Source of the DNA: Streptomyces termitum
Lineage (GTDB): Bacteria; Actinomycetota; Actinomycetes; Streptomycetales; Streptomycetaceae
Assembly (NCBI RefSeq): GCF_014650175.1
Contig: NZ_BMUL01000005.1
Span: 145,969-209,968 of the forward strand
Direction: 5' to 3'
Length of the DNA stretch: 64,000 bases
Made by a program: the position numbers and the translations under genes. Every line of letters starts with the position of its first letter. Within the stretch, counting starts at the first letter, position 1. Of the stretch, positions 24,765 through 33,223 are shown one piece after another. The notes beneath the pieces are model-generated. The model was not told where the DNA came from. It did not search any database and saw only the letters and a list, made by a program, of their open reading frames with translations.

Positions 24765-25682
24765 ATGTCCAGCGACATCACACTCTTCGTCAACCCCACC
24801 GCGGGCCGCGGCCGGGGTGCCCGCGCCGCCCGGCCCGCCGCCGACGCCCTCAGGGAAGCCGGCCACCGCGTCCGCACCGTCCTCGGCCTCGACGCCGCCG
24901 ACGCCCTGCGCCGCGCCCGCGAAGCCGTCGACGCCGGCACCGGCGCCCTCGTCGCCGTCGGCGGCGACGGACTCGTCTCCCTCGCCCTCCAGGCCGTCGC
25001 CGGCACCCCCACACCCCTCGGCGTCGTCGCCGTCGGCACCGGCAACGACTTCGCCCGCACCCTCGGCCTGCCCGTCCGCGCCCCGGCCGCCGCGGCCCGC
25101 CTCACCGCCGCCCTCCTCAAGGGCGACGGCCCCCGGACCGTCGACCTCGGCCGCGTCACCACCCCCACCGGCCCCCGCTGGTACGGCACCGTCCTCGCCT
25201 CCGGCTTCGACTCCCGCGTCAACGACCGGGGCAACCGGATGCGGCTGCCCGCCGGACGGTTCAAGTACGACCTCGCGATCCTCGCCGAACTCGCCGCCTT
25301 CAAGGCCGTCCCCTACCGCCTCGTCCTCGACGGCGGACGCACCGTCGAGACCCCCGCCACCCTCGTCGCCGTCGGCAACGGCACCTCCTACGGCGGCGGC
25401 ATGCGGATCTGCGCCGACGCCCGCCCCGACGACGGACTCCTCGACGTCACCGTCGTCGGCGACGTCGACCGCGCCACCCTCCTCAAGGTCTTCCCCCGCG
25501 TCTACCGGGGCACCCACCTCGACCACCCCGCCGTCACCACCCACCGCGTCCGCTCCGTCACCCTCGACGCGCCCGCCACCACCGGCTACGCGGACGGCGA
25601 ACCCCTCGGCCCGCTGCCCCTCACCGTCGAGTGCGTCCCCGGCGCGCTGCGCGTCCTCGCGCCCCCGGCATCCCCTTCATAA
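24765..25682 (+). CDS. Diacylglycerol kinase-like lipid kinase
   Basis: The 305-residue protein has the DAGK catalytic fold: LFVNPTAGRG at the N terminus, the nucleotide-binding GGDG in VAVGGDGLVSLAL, and GTGNDFARTLGLP. A C-terminal beta-sandwich includes GNGTSYGGGMRICADARPDDGLLDV. Members phosphorylate diacylglycerol, ceramide-like lipids or sphingoid bases at the inner membrane surface. I cannot choose the lipid. ATG 24765 is fixed by the GGGGGGA site. It lies 44 bp upstream of helY, which has its own promoter candidate. Confidence 0.9.
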   Translation: MSSDITLFVNPTAGRGRGARAARPAADALREAGHRVRTVLGLDAADALRRAREAVDAGTGALVAVGGDGLVSLALQAVAGTPTPLGVVAVGTGNDFARTLGLPVRAPAAAARLTAALLKGDGPRTVDLGRVTTPTGPRWYGTVLASGFDSRVNDRGNRMRLPAGRFKYDLAILAELAAFKAVPYRLVLDGGRTVETPATLVAVGNGTSYGGGMRICADARPDDGLLDVTVVGDVDRATLLKVFPRVYRGTHLDHPAVTTHRVRSVTLDAPATTGYADGEPLGPLPLTVECVPGALRVLAPPASPS

Positions 25683-25710
25683 AGATCGCGTCACTGTCGG
25701 AGGGGGCGGG

Positions 25711-25716
25711 TAGGCT
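25711..25716 (+). promoter_or_regulatory. Candidate -10 box of helY
   Basis: TAGGCT lies 10 nt before ATG 25727, so the leader would be only a few nt long. Confidence 0.4.
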
Positions 25717-25726
25717 CGAAGACAAG

Positions 25727-28555
25727 ATGACAGAGGACCTCACCCCAGCCGAGGCGTACGCCGCCGCCCGCGCGCGCAACGCAGAGCAGGCCACCGCGCT
25801 GGCCCCCTTCCGCGACCTGTACGAGTTCGGTCTGGACCCCTTCCAGATCGAGGCGTGCCAGGCCCTCGAAGCGGGCAAGGGCGTGCTCGTCGCCGCCCCC
25901 ACGGGCTCCGGCAAGACCATCGTCGGCGAGTTCGCCGTCCACCTCGCCCTCACCCAGGGCCGCAAGTGCTTCTACACGACACCCATCAAGGCGCTGTCCA
26001 ACCAGAAGTACGCCGACCTCGTCAAGCGGTACGGCGCCGACAAGGTCGGCCTCCTCACCGGGGACAACAGCGTCAACGGCGACGCCCCGATCGTCGTCAT
26101 GACCACCGAGGTCCTCCGCAACATGCTCTACGCGGGATCCCAGGCCCTCTCCGGCCTCGGCTACGTGGTCATGGACGAGGTCCACTACCTCTCCGACCGC
26201 TTCCGGGGCGCCGTCTGGGAGGAAGTGATCATCCACCTCCCCGCGTCGGTCACCCTGGTCTCCCTCTCCGCGACCGTCTCCAACGCCGAGGAGTTCGGCG
26301 ACTGGCTCGACACCGTCCGCGGCGACACCGAGGTCATCGTCTCCGAGAGCCGGCCCGTCCCGCTCTGGCAGCACGTCCTCGCCGGACGGCGGATGTACGA
26401 CCTCTTCGAGGAGGAGACCGACCACGGGGGCCGCGGCTCCGGCCGCCGCGAGGTCAACCCCGACCTCCTCCGCCTCGCCCACACCGAGAACTCGCGCACC
26501 TACAACCCGCGCGACCGCCGCCGTGGCAAGATGGTCCGCGAGGCCGACCGCGAGCGCGAGCGCCGCCAGCGCTCCCGCATCTGGACCCCCGGCCGCCCCG
26601 AGGTCATCGAGCGCCTCGACGCCGAGGGCCTGCTCCCCGCCATCACCTTCATCTTCAGCCGCGCCGCCTGCGAGGCCGCCGTCCAGCAGTGCCTCCACGC
26701 CGGCCTGCGGCTCAACGACGACGCGGCCCGCCTCCGGGTCCGCGAGATCGTCGAGGAGCGCACCGCCGCCATCCCCGACGAGGACCTCCACGTCCTCGGC
26801 TACTACGAATGGCTCGAAGGGCTGGAGCGCGGCATCGCCGCCCACCACGCCGGCATGCTCCCCCGCTTCAAGGAGATCGTCGAGGAGCTGTTCGTCCGCG
26901 GCCTCGTCAAGGCCGTCTTCGCCACCGAGACCCTCGCCCTCGGCATCAACATGCCCGCCCGCTCGGTCGTCCTGGAGAAGCTCGTCAAGTGGAACGGCGA
27001 GCAGCACGCCGACATCACTCCCGGCGAGTACACCCAGCTCACCGGCCGCGCCGGCCGCCGGGGCATCGACGTCGAGGGCCACGCCGTCGTCCTCTGGCAG
27101 CGCGGCCTCGACCCCGGCCACCTCGCCGGCCTCGCCGGCACCCGCACCTACCCGCTGCGCTCCAGCTTCCGCCCCTCGTACAACATGGCGGTCAACCTGG
27201 TCGACCAGTTCGGCCGGCACCGCTCCCGCGAACTGCTCGAAACCTCCTTCGCCCAGTTCCAGGCGGACCGCTCCGTCGTCGGCATCTCCCGCCAGGTCCA
27301 GCGCAACGAGGAAGGGCTGGAGGGCTACCGCGAGGGCATGACCTGCCACCTCGGCGACTTCGAGGAGTACGCCGGGCTCCGCCGCGACCTCAAGGACCGC
27401 GAGACCGAACTCGCCAAGCAGGGCGCCGCCCAGCGGCGCGCCCAGGCCGCCGCCTCCCTGGAGAAGCTCAAGCCCGGCGACATCATCCACGTGCCGACCG
27501 GCAAGTTCGCCGGACTCGCCCTCGTCCTCGACCCCGGCATCCCGGCCGGCCGCACCAACGGCCACCGGGGCTTCGAGCACCACGACGGCCCCCGGCCCCT
27601 CGTCCTCACCGCCGAGCGCCAGGTCAAGCGGCTCGCCTCCATCGACTTCCCCGTCCCGGTCGAAGCCCTGGAGCGGATGCGCGTCCCCAAGAGCTTCAAC
27701 CCGCGCTCCCCGCAGTCCCGCCGCGACCTCGCCTCCGCCCTGCGCTCCAAGGCCGGGCACATCGACCCGGGCCGGCACCGCAAACAGCGCTCCGGCGCCG
27801 CCGACGACCGCGAGATCGCCCGGCTGCGGACCGCCATCCGCGCCCACCCCTGCCACGGCTGCGACGAGCGCGAGGACCACGCCCGCTGGGCCGAGCGGTA
27901 CCACCGGCTCCAGCGCGACACCAAGCAGCTGGAGCGGCGCATCGAGGGCCGGACCAACACCATCGCCCGCACCTTCGACCGGATCGTCGCGCTCCTCACC
28001 GAACTCGACTACCTGCGCGGCGACGAGGTCACCGACAACGGCAAGCGGCTCGCCCGCCTCTACGGCGAACTCGACCTGCTCGCCAGCGAGTGCCTGCGCG
28101 AAGGCGTCTGGGAAGGACTCTCCCCGGCCGAACTCGCCGCCTGCGTCTCCGCCCTCGTCTACGAGGCGCGGCAGGCCGACGACGCCGTGGCGCCCAAGGT
28201 GCCCGGCGGCAAGGCCAAGGCGGCACTCGGCGAGATGGTCCGCATCTGGGGCCGGCTCGACGCCCTGGAAGAGGACTTCAAGATCAACCAGGCGGAGGGC
28301 GTCGGCCAGCGCGAGCCCGACCTCGGCTTCGCCTGGGCCGCCCACCAGTGGGCCTCCGACAAGAGCCTCGACGAGGTGCTGCGCGAGGCCGACATGCCCG
28401 CCGGTGACTTCGTCCGCTGGTGCAAGCAGGTCATCGACGTCCTCGGACAGATCGCGGCGGCCGCGCCCCGGGAGGGCAGTACGGTCGCCAAGAACGCCCG
28501 CAAGGCCGTGGAGGCACTGCTGCGGGGCGTGGTGGCGTACAGCTCGGTGGGCTGA
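25727..28555 (+). CDS. helY: Ski2/Mtr4-like DEVH-box RNA helicase
   Basis: The 942-residue ATP-dependent helicase has Walker A APTGSGKT (57-64), motif Ia TTPIKALSNQKY, Walker B DEVH (149-152), SLSATVSN as motif III, and QLTGRAGRRGID as motif VI. The C-terminal region (about 470-942) resembles the arch/DSHCT part of Mtr4 and Ski2, with LFVRGLVKAVFATETLALGIN before it. In actinobacteria it is known as HelY and is thought to act in RNA turnover. ATG 25727 is chosen because a TAGGCT box is immediately upstream; the start is nearly leaderless. It ends in a strong GNRA-looped terminator. Confidence 0.93.
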   Translation: MTEDLTPAEAYAAARARNAEQATALAPFRDLYEFGLDPFQIEACQALEAGKGVLVAAPTGSGKTIVGEFAVHLALTQGRKCFYTTPIKALSNQKYADLVKRYGADKVGLLTGDNSVNGDAPIVVMTTEVLRNMLYAGSQALSGLGYVVMDEVHYLSDRFRGAVWEEVIIHLPASVTLVSLSATVSNAEEFGDWLDTVRGDTEVIVSESRPVPLWQHVLAGRRMYDLFEEETDHGGRGSGRREVNPDLLRLAHTENSRTYNPRDRRRGKMVREADRERERRQRSRIWTPGRPEVIERLDAEGLLPAITFIFSRAACEAAVQQCLHAGLRLNDDAARLRVREIVEERTAAIPDEDLHVLGYYEWLEGLERGIAAHHAGMLPRFKEIVEELFVRGLVKAVFATETLALGINMPARSVVLEKLVKWNGEQHADITPGEYTQLTGRAGRRGIDVEGHAVVLWQRGLDPGHLAGLAGTRTYPLRSSFRPSYNMAVNLVDQFGRHRSRELLETSFAQFQADRSVVGISRQVQRNEEGLEGYREGMTCHLGDFEEYAGLRRDLKDRETELAKQGAAQRRAQAAASLEKLKPGDIIHVPTGKFAGLALVLDPGIPAGRTNGHRGFEHHDGPRPLVLTAERQVKRLASIDFPVPVEALERMRVPKSFNPRSPQSRRDLASALRSKAGHIDPGRHRKQRSGAADDREIARLRTAIRAHPCHGCDEREDHARWAERYHRLQRDTKQLERRIEGRTNTIARTFDRIVALLTELDYLRGDEVTDNGKRLARLYGELDLLASECLREGVWEGLSPAELAACVSALVYEARQADDAVAPKVPGGKAKAALGEMVRIWGRLDALEEDFKINQAEGVGQREPDLGFAWAAHQWASDKSLDEVLREADMPAGDFVRWCKQVIDVLGQIAAAAPREGSTVAKNARKAVEALLRGVVAYSSVG

Positions 28556-28591
28556 CGCGGAAGACGGCACGACCGGCTCCTCCGGGACCGG

Positions 28592-28629
28592 GGAAGGGCC
28601 CGCGGCGGGCGACCGCCGCGGGCCCTTCC
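28592..28629 (+). terminator. Terminator of helY
   Basis: A perfect 17-bp stem closed by a GCGA tetraloop, followed by CGTGCTTT. It starts 37 nt after the stop. Confidence 0.85.
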
Positions 28630-28822
28630 GTGCTTTCCGGGCGGCTCGTAGGGGGCCTCCGCGCAGGGCCCTCGCCCTCGCGCGTCCGTGGGTTCTTCCG
28701 TGTTTCCGGGCGGCTTGCCCCACCGGTTTTCCACAGGGCGTCGTCCACAGGGGTGGCGTGGTGTGCCGCGGTCCGCTTGCATGGAATCGCACGCAGGGAA
28801 CGGGAGTTGGGGGAGGACCCAG

Positions 28823-30220
28823 GTGACCACGCACACCGGCGCCGAGACCGGCGCCGACCGGGAGGACCGGCCGGGACCGGCCGCCGCCTTCGCCGAGGGG
28901 CCGCGCGGCGTGCCCCTGCTCGGCAACCTCCCCGAGTTCGGCAAGAACCCCCTGGCCTTCTTCGAACGGCTGCGGGAGCGCGGCGACCTCGTCCGCTGGC
29001 GCTTCGGCCCGGGCCCCGCCCTCTTCATCGCCCACCCGGACCACATCGGGGAACTGCTCACGGGCATGGAGGACACCTTCGACCACCCCGACCTGGGCAT
29101 CGCCGTCCGCACCCTGCTCGGCAACGGGGTGGTGGTCGCCAAGGGCCGCGACTGGCGCCGCAAGCGCTCCCTGGTCCAGCCCTCCGTCCGCCCCAAACAG
29201 GTCCGCTCCTACGCGGCCACCATGGCGGAGTGCGCGGTCGCGCTCGCCGACCGCTGGAGCGACGGGCATCGGATCGACGTCAAGAAGGAGATGACCGCCC
29301 TCACCCAGCTCATCGCCGTCCGCACCATCTTCGGCGTGGACACCGCCATCGACGCGGAGGCCATCGGCCGGGCGATGGACGTCGCCCAGCAGGAGATCGG
29401 CGCCGAGTTCAGCGGCCTCGGGGCGGTGCTGCCGGACTGGGTGCCCACCCCGGGCCGGGCCCGCATCAAACGGGCCGTCGCCGTCATCGACGCCGAGGTC
29501 TCCCGCGTCGTCGCCCGCCACCGGGACGGCGGCGAGGACCGGCCCGACCTGCTCAGCCGGCTGCTGACCGCCCGGGACGAGACCGGCGCCCACCTCTCCG
29601 ACCGGGAGATCCGCGACGAGACGGTCACCCTCTACGTCGGCGGCCACGAGACGACCAGCTCCACCCTCGTCTGGGCCTGGTACCTCCTCTCCCGGAACGA
29701 GCGGGCCCGCCGGGCGCTGACGGAGGAGCTGGACCGGGTCCTCGCCGACCACGAGCCCGGCCACGACGACTACGCCTCGCTGCCCTACGCCCAGGCCGTG
29801 GTGAAGGAGACCCTGCGCCTCTACCCGACGATCTGGCTCCTCACCGGCGTCGCCAGGGAGGGCGCCACCCTGGGCGGCACCCCGGTCCCGGCCGGCACCC
29901 GCGTCTGGTCCAGCCAGTGGGCCACCCACCGCGACCCGCGCTGGTACGCGGACGCCGAGGAGTTCCGCCCCGAGCGCTGGCTCGCCGACGGGGAGGGCGG
30001 GACGGCCGAGGAGATACCCGAGTACGCCTGGTACCCCTTCGGCGGCGGGCCCCGCGTCTGCCTGGGCACCCGCTTCGCCCTCGTCGAGGCGGTCCTCGTC
30101 CTCGCCGTCCTCTCCCGCCGCTACGACCTGGACCTCACCGCAGGCGAGATCCTCCCGGTGCCCGGCCTCACCCTCCAGCCCGACCGGGAAGTGACGGCCA
30201 CAGTACGGAAGCGGGGCTGA
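28823..30220 (+). CDS. Cytochrome P450
   Basis: The 465-residue monooxygenase has all P450 signatures: the I-helix oxygen motif GGHETTSST, the ExxR motif in VKETLRLYP, the PERF-like region FRPERWLADG, and the heme loop FGGGPRVCLG with Cys413 as axial ligand. Absence of an N-terminal membrane anchor implies a soluble bacterial enzyme. Substrate unknown. GTG 28823 with GGAGGA upstream is chosen; an ATG 14 codons upstream is possible. It is alone, with no ferredoxin beside it; the ferredoxin at 8.6 kb is the only one in the window. From memory, S. coelicolor has the cvn9 conservon (with a P450) next to helY; the other conservon genes are absent here. Confidence 0.93.
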   Translation: MTTHTGAETGADREDRPGPAAAFAEGPRGVPLLGNLPEFGKNPLAFFERLRERGDLVRWRFGPGPALFIAHPDHIGELLTGMEDTFDHPDLGIAVRTLLGNGVVVAKGRDWRRKRSLVQPSVRPKQVRSYAATMAECAVALADRWSDGHRIDVKKEMTALTQLIAVRTIFGVDTAIDAEAIGRAMDVAQQEIGAEFSGLGAVLPDWVPTPGRARIKRAVAVIDAEVSRVVARHRDGGEDRPDLLSRLLTARDETGAHLSDREIRDETVTLYVGGHETTSSTLVWAWYLLSRNERARRALTEELDRVLADHEPGHDDYASLPYAQAVVKETLRLYPTIWLLTGVAREGATLGGTPVPAGTRVWSSQWATHRDPRWYADAEEFRPERWLADGEGGTAEEIPEYAWYPFGGGPRVCLGTRFALVEAVLVLAVLSRRYDLDLTAGEILPVPGLTLQPDREVTATVRKRG

Positions 30221-30299
30221 CGGCCGGAGCCCGCGCCGGGGCGCGCGGTCCGGCGGGCCCTGTCCCAGGGCCCGCCGCCCAGCGGGTGCCGCTCCGTCG

Positions 30300-31328
30300 T
30301 CAGGCCGATGTCGTTCGGCTCGGCCTCGGGGTGGAGGGGGTCCCCGCGCCCGGTTCCGGCGGGGAGGCGGGTGCGGGGGTGCGGGTGCGGAGGGAGAGGA
30401 GGGTGGTTGCCGCGGTGAGGACGGCGAGGGTGGCGGCCGCGGTGAGGGTGGCGGTGTCGGGGTGGAGGAGGGGCAGTCCTCGGAGGGCCTGCCAGGTGAG
30501 GAGGGCGAAGGCGGCGGTGTAGGCGGCGGAGGCGGTGAGGACCAGGCGGAGCCGGACGGCGGGGTCGGCGAGGCGGGGGAAGCGGGGGGCCAGGGCGGCG
30601 AGGACGAGGAGCAGCAGCGGGATCAGTTGGAGGGCGTGCATGCCGAAGAAGTGGGCGATGCGCAGGTCGCCGCCGGTGGCCGCCCAGCCGGTGACGGGGA
30701 GGGCGGGGCCGCCGTCCGGGACGCCGACGCTGTGGGCGCCGACGATGGGCGGGTCGGTGGCGGTGAGCTGGTCGGGGGTGGGGCGGACCATCAGGAAGCC
30801 GACGGCGGCGCCCGCGAGGGCGATGAGGGAGGAGAGGCGGACGGCCCAGGCGGTGGCGCGGTCGAGGAACCGGGCGCGCAGCAGGAGGACGGCGATGACC
30901 AGGGCGCCGGTCCAGAGGACGGCGACGGTGCCGCCCATGGCCTGGAAGACCGCGTTGTCGAAGGGGGTGGAGTGGTTGAAGTGGCTCTGGCGGCCGCGGA
31001 TCACCTGGAGGGTGATCAGGACCATCTCGATCGCGCTGGCGGCGGTGACCACGGTGCCGGCCCACCAGCCGGCCCGGCGTCCGCGCGGCAACAGGCTGAG
31101 CATCCAGGCGAGCGAGAGCGCGTAGGCGACGAACGACACCGCGAACTTGAAGGGCTTGGACCAGATCGGCGCGCCGAGGAGCGTGCGGTCGTCGAGGAGG
31201 ATGCCGCCCGCGCTGACGAGGGCGAAGATGGCCATGGCGGCGGCGAACCAGAGGAGCGGGCGGTGGAGGCGGCTCCGTTCGGGCGCCTCCCCGGATATGG
31301 GCAGGGGTGTGCGGGCGTGCTCGGACAT
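30300..31328 (-). CDS. Polytopic membrane protein, function unknown
   Basis: The 342-residue protein has about eight hydrophobic segments. Notable pieces are PIWSKPFKFAVSFVAYALSLAW, QSHFNHSTPFDNAVFQAMGG and RIAHFFGMHALQLIPLLLL, with His residues placed at membrane borders, which hints at metal or heme binding. I do not recognise a named family beyond uncharacterised Streptomyces proteins. ATG 31328 is chosen with GGGGGGAA upstream. It is divergent from a MerR regulator over an intergenic region with strong dyads, so it is probably the regulator's target. Confidence 0.65.
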   Translation of the reverse strand: MSEHARTPLPISGEAPERSRLHRPLLWFAAAMAIFALVSAGGILLDDRTLLGAPIWSKPFKFAVSFVAYALSLAWMLSLLPRGRRAGWWAGTVVTAASAIEMVLITLQVIRGRQSHFNHSTPFDNAVFQAMGGTVAVLWTGALVIAVLLLRARFLDRATAWAVRLSSLIALAGAAVGFLMVRPTPDQLTATDPPIVGAHSVGVPDGGPALPVTGWAATGGDLRIAHFFGMHALQLIPLLLLVLAALAPRFPRLADPAVRLRLVLTASAAYTAAFALLTWQALRGLPLLHPDTATLTAAATLAVLTAATTLLSLRTRTPAPASPPEPGAGTPSTPRPSRTTSA

Positions 31329-31353
31329 ACGGATTCCCCCCGTTGTCATTATG

Positions 31354-31391
31354 GATAGTGGCACTTGCCGCTATCTGATAGTCCCACTATC
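31354..31391. promoter_or_regulatory. Operator region with two GATAG/CTATC dyads
   Basis: Dyad 1 (31354-31375): GATAGTGGCA, 2 nt, TGCCGCTATC, pairing at 9 of 10 positions. Dyad 2 (31377-31391): GATAGT-CCC-ACTATC, perfect. They lie between the divergent membrane-protein and MerR genes. TATGAT at 31392-31397 is a good -10 for the MerR gene, with TTGCCG 21 nt upstream, a long spacing of the kind that MerR proteins untwist. Confidence 0.6.
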
Positions 31392-31402
31392 TATGATGGA
31401 GG

Positions 31403-31422
31403 GGGGTCCGGCAAGGCCCGGA
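31403..31422 (+). repeat. 20-nt string shared with 22678-22697
   Basis: Identical to the copy upstream of the zinc-ribbon gene; here it is 24 nt before the TTG start of the MerR gene. Confidence 0.4.
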
Positions 31423-31446
31423 AGGCAGGAGAAAGGTGAACGCACG

Positions 31447-32142
31447 TTGCGCATCGGTGAGTTGAGCCGCAGGGCCGGGGTTTCGGTGCCCACGATCAAG
31501 TTCTACGTACGGGAGGGGCTGCTTCCGCCCGGCCGGCTGACGAGCCCGAACCAGGCCGCGTACGAAGAGACGCACGTACGGCGGCTCCGCCTGATCCGGG
31601 CCCTCATCGAAGTCGGCGGGCTCTCCGTGGCCTCCGTCGGCGAGGTGATCGCCGCCGTCGACGACCCGGAGCGCCCCGTCCATGACCTCCTGGGGGAGGC
31701 GGCGGAGCGCATGGTCCCCCGGTACGGCGGGGGGGAGGAGGCCGGGGACGGGCTCGTCGAGGCTCGCGAGCGCGTGGGCGAACTGCTCACCGCCCGGGGC
31801 TGGCGCGGCTACCCCGGCAGCGCGGCCGGGGAGGCGCTCGCCGTGGCCCTCGCCGCGCTCGGCTCCGTCGGCCACGAGCGGTTCGCCGAGGTCCTCCCCG
31901 CCTACGCGGAGGCGGCGGAGCTGGTCGCCCGCGCCGACCTGGAGTACGTCGGGCGCCACGTCGCCCGCGAGGAACTCGTCGAGAGCGTCGCCATAGGGAC
32001 GGTCCTCGGCGACGCGCTCTTCGCCGCGCTGCGCCGCCTCGCCCAGATAGACGCCTCGTCCCGCCTCTACGGCGGCCCGGAGGAAGAGGCCGGGGACGGC
32101 GACCGGTGCGGGGAGGCGGAGCCGGGGGAGCGGGAGGAGTAA
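31447..32142 (+). CDS. MerR-family transcriptional regulator
   Basis: The 231-residue protein starts with a MerR winged helix-turn-helix, RIGELSRRAGVSVPTIKFYVREGLLPPG, with the RR pair and the YxREGLL signature. The long C-terminal region (about 80-231) is helical and lacks the Cys cluster of metal-sensing MerR proteins, so it probably senses an organic ligand. TTG 31447 is chosen because it begins exactly at the family start and AGGAGAAAGG lies upstream; ATG codons at 31393 and 31396 in frame overlap the -10 box. It is divergent from the membrane protein gene. Confidence 0.85.
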   Translation: MRIGELSRRAGVSVPTIKFYVREGLLPPGRLTSPNQAAYEETHVRRLRLIRALIEVGGLSVASVGEVIAAVDDPERPVHDLLGEAAERMVPRYGGGEEAGDGLVEARERVGELLTARGWRGYPGSAAGEALAVALAALGSVGHERFAEVLPAYAEAAELVARADLEYVGRHVAREELVESVAIGTVLGDALFAALRRLAQIDASSRLYGGPEEEAGDGDRCGEAEPGEREE

Positions 32143-32170
32143 GGGGAGCGGGGGGAGTGGGGCACGGAAA

Positions 32171-32210
32171 GGCGGAGGGGCGGAGGGGGTGTCCCCTCCG
32201 CCCCTCCGCC
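32171..32210. terminator. Bidirectional terminator between MerR and SIP genes
   Basis: A perfect 18-bp stem (32171-32188 with 32193-32210), 4-nt loop GTGT, between convergent genes. Confidence 0.88.
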
Positions 32211-32238
32211 GGGCGTGCGGCCGGTGTGAGCGGGGCCG

Positions 32239-33087
32239 TCAGGCGGCCTGCTGGTGCTCCTGCTCCCGCTCCACCCGCTCGTTCCAGTCGCGCTTGATCG
32301 CGCGCCAGCCCTCGTCCGTCTTGCCCAGGCGCCAGTAGCCCGAGATGGACAGCCGCTCGCGCGGCACCTGGCGCTCCATGCGGAGCAGGCGGCGCAGCTC
32401 CTTCACGAAGCCCGCCTCGCCGTGGACGAAGGCGTGCACGTCGCCCGCCGGGAAGTCCAGGGCGCGGACCGCCTCCACGACCGTCTCGCCGACCGGGCGG
32501 CCCGAGCGGTGCAGCCAGGTCACCTCGACGCCCGTCGCCGTGGCGAACTCCTGCTCGTCGGCGGCGTCCTCGACCTCGACGAAGGCGTGCACCCGGGTGC
32601 CGGCGGGCATCCGCTCCAGGGCCGCCGCGATCGCGGGCAGCGCGCTCTCGTCACCGGCGAGGAGGTGCCAGTCGGCCGCCGGGTCCGGCGCGTAGCCGCC
32701 GCCGGGGCCGAGGAAGCGCACGGTGTCGCCGACCCGGGCGCGGGCCGCCCACGGACCGGCCAGGCCCTCGTCGCCGTGGACCACGAAGTCGAGGGTCAGC
32801 TCGTGCAGGTCCGCGTCCCAGGCGCGCACGGTGTACGTACGGGTGGTCGGCCACTGCTCGCGCGGGAACGCCTCCCGGATCCCCTCCATGTCGAACGGCT
32901 CCGGGTAGGACACGCCCTCGGGGGCGAACAGCAGCTTCACGTAGTGGTCGGTGAAGGCGCCGGCGTCGAAGCCGTCCAGACCGGGGCCGCCGAGGACGAT
33001 CCGCACCATGTGCGGGGTGAGCCGCTCGGTGCGCACCACGTGCGCTTCGGTGGCCCTGGGGGCCTTGCGGGCCGGCTGCTCTGCCAC
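32239..33087 (-). CDS. Siderophore-interacting protein (FAD-binding, ferric reductase type)
   Basis: The 282-residue flavoprotein reduces ferric siderophores in the cytoplasm to release iron. It has the SIP FAD-binding domain with RTYTVRAWD (the RxYTxR signature), DFVVHGDEGLAGPWAARARVGD and GPGGGYAPDP, and a C-terminal NAD(P)H-binding-like domain ending in SISGYWRLGKTDEGWRAIKRDW, which is diagnostic. ATG 33087 with GGAG upstream. An iron box 63 bp upstream indicates repression by DmdR/IdeR with Fe(II). It follows the exonuclease gene on the same strand but has its own control region. Confidence 0.94.
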   Translation of the reverse strand: MAEQPARKAPRATEAHVVRTERLTPHMVRIVLGGPGLDGFDAGAFTDHYVKLLFAPEGVSYPEPFDMEGIREAFPREQWPTTRTYTVRAWDADLHELTLDFVVHGDEGLAGPWAARARVGDTVRFLGPGGGYAPDPAADWHLLAGDESALPAIAAALERMPAGTRVHAFVEVEDAADEQEFATATGVEVTWLHRSGRPVGETVVEAVRALDFPAGDVHAFVHGEAGFVKELRRLLRMERQVPRERLSISGYWRLGKTDEGWRAIKRDWNERVEREQEHQQAA

Positions 33088-33149
33088 GGCGGACTCTCCT
33101 GGAGGACGGTACGGCGCCGACGGCGCGGAGCCGCCCGGACACCCCTCGG

Positions 33150-33167
33150 ACTTAGGTATGCCTAAGT
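33150..33167 (-). promoter_or_regulatory. Iron box (DmdR/IdeR operator)
   Basis: ACTTAGG-TATG-CCTAAGT is a perfect 7-bp dyad matching the TTAGG...CCTAA core of actinobacterial iron boxes, upstream of the SIP gene. Confidence 0.85.
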
Positions 33168-33223
33168 TAGCATCCCCTGCGGCGCGCGTCCCGTCGTATC
33201 CGCCACACCCGGGCGCCCCGGGC

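Noticed and set aside
25691..29929. Very long open frame on the minus strand opposite helY and the P450 gene
   Set aside because: It is Gly/Val/Asp-rich, shows no domains and exactly mirrors the codon bias of the real genes on the plus strand; high GC leaves few stop codons.
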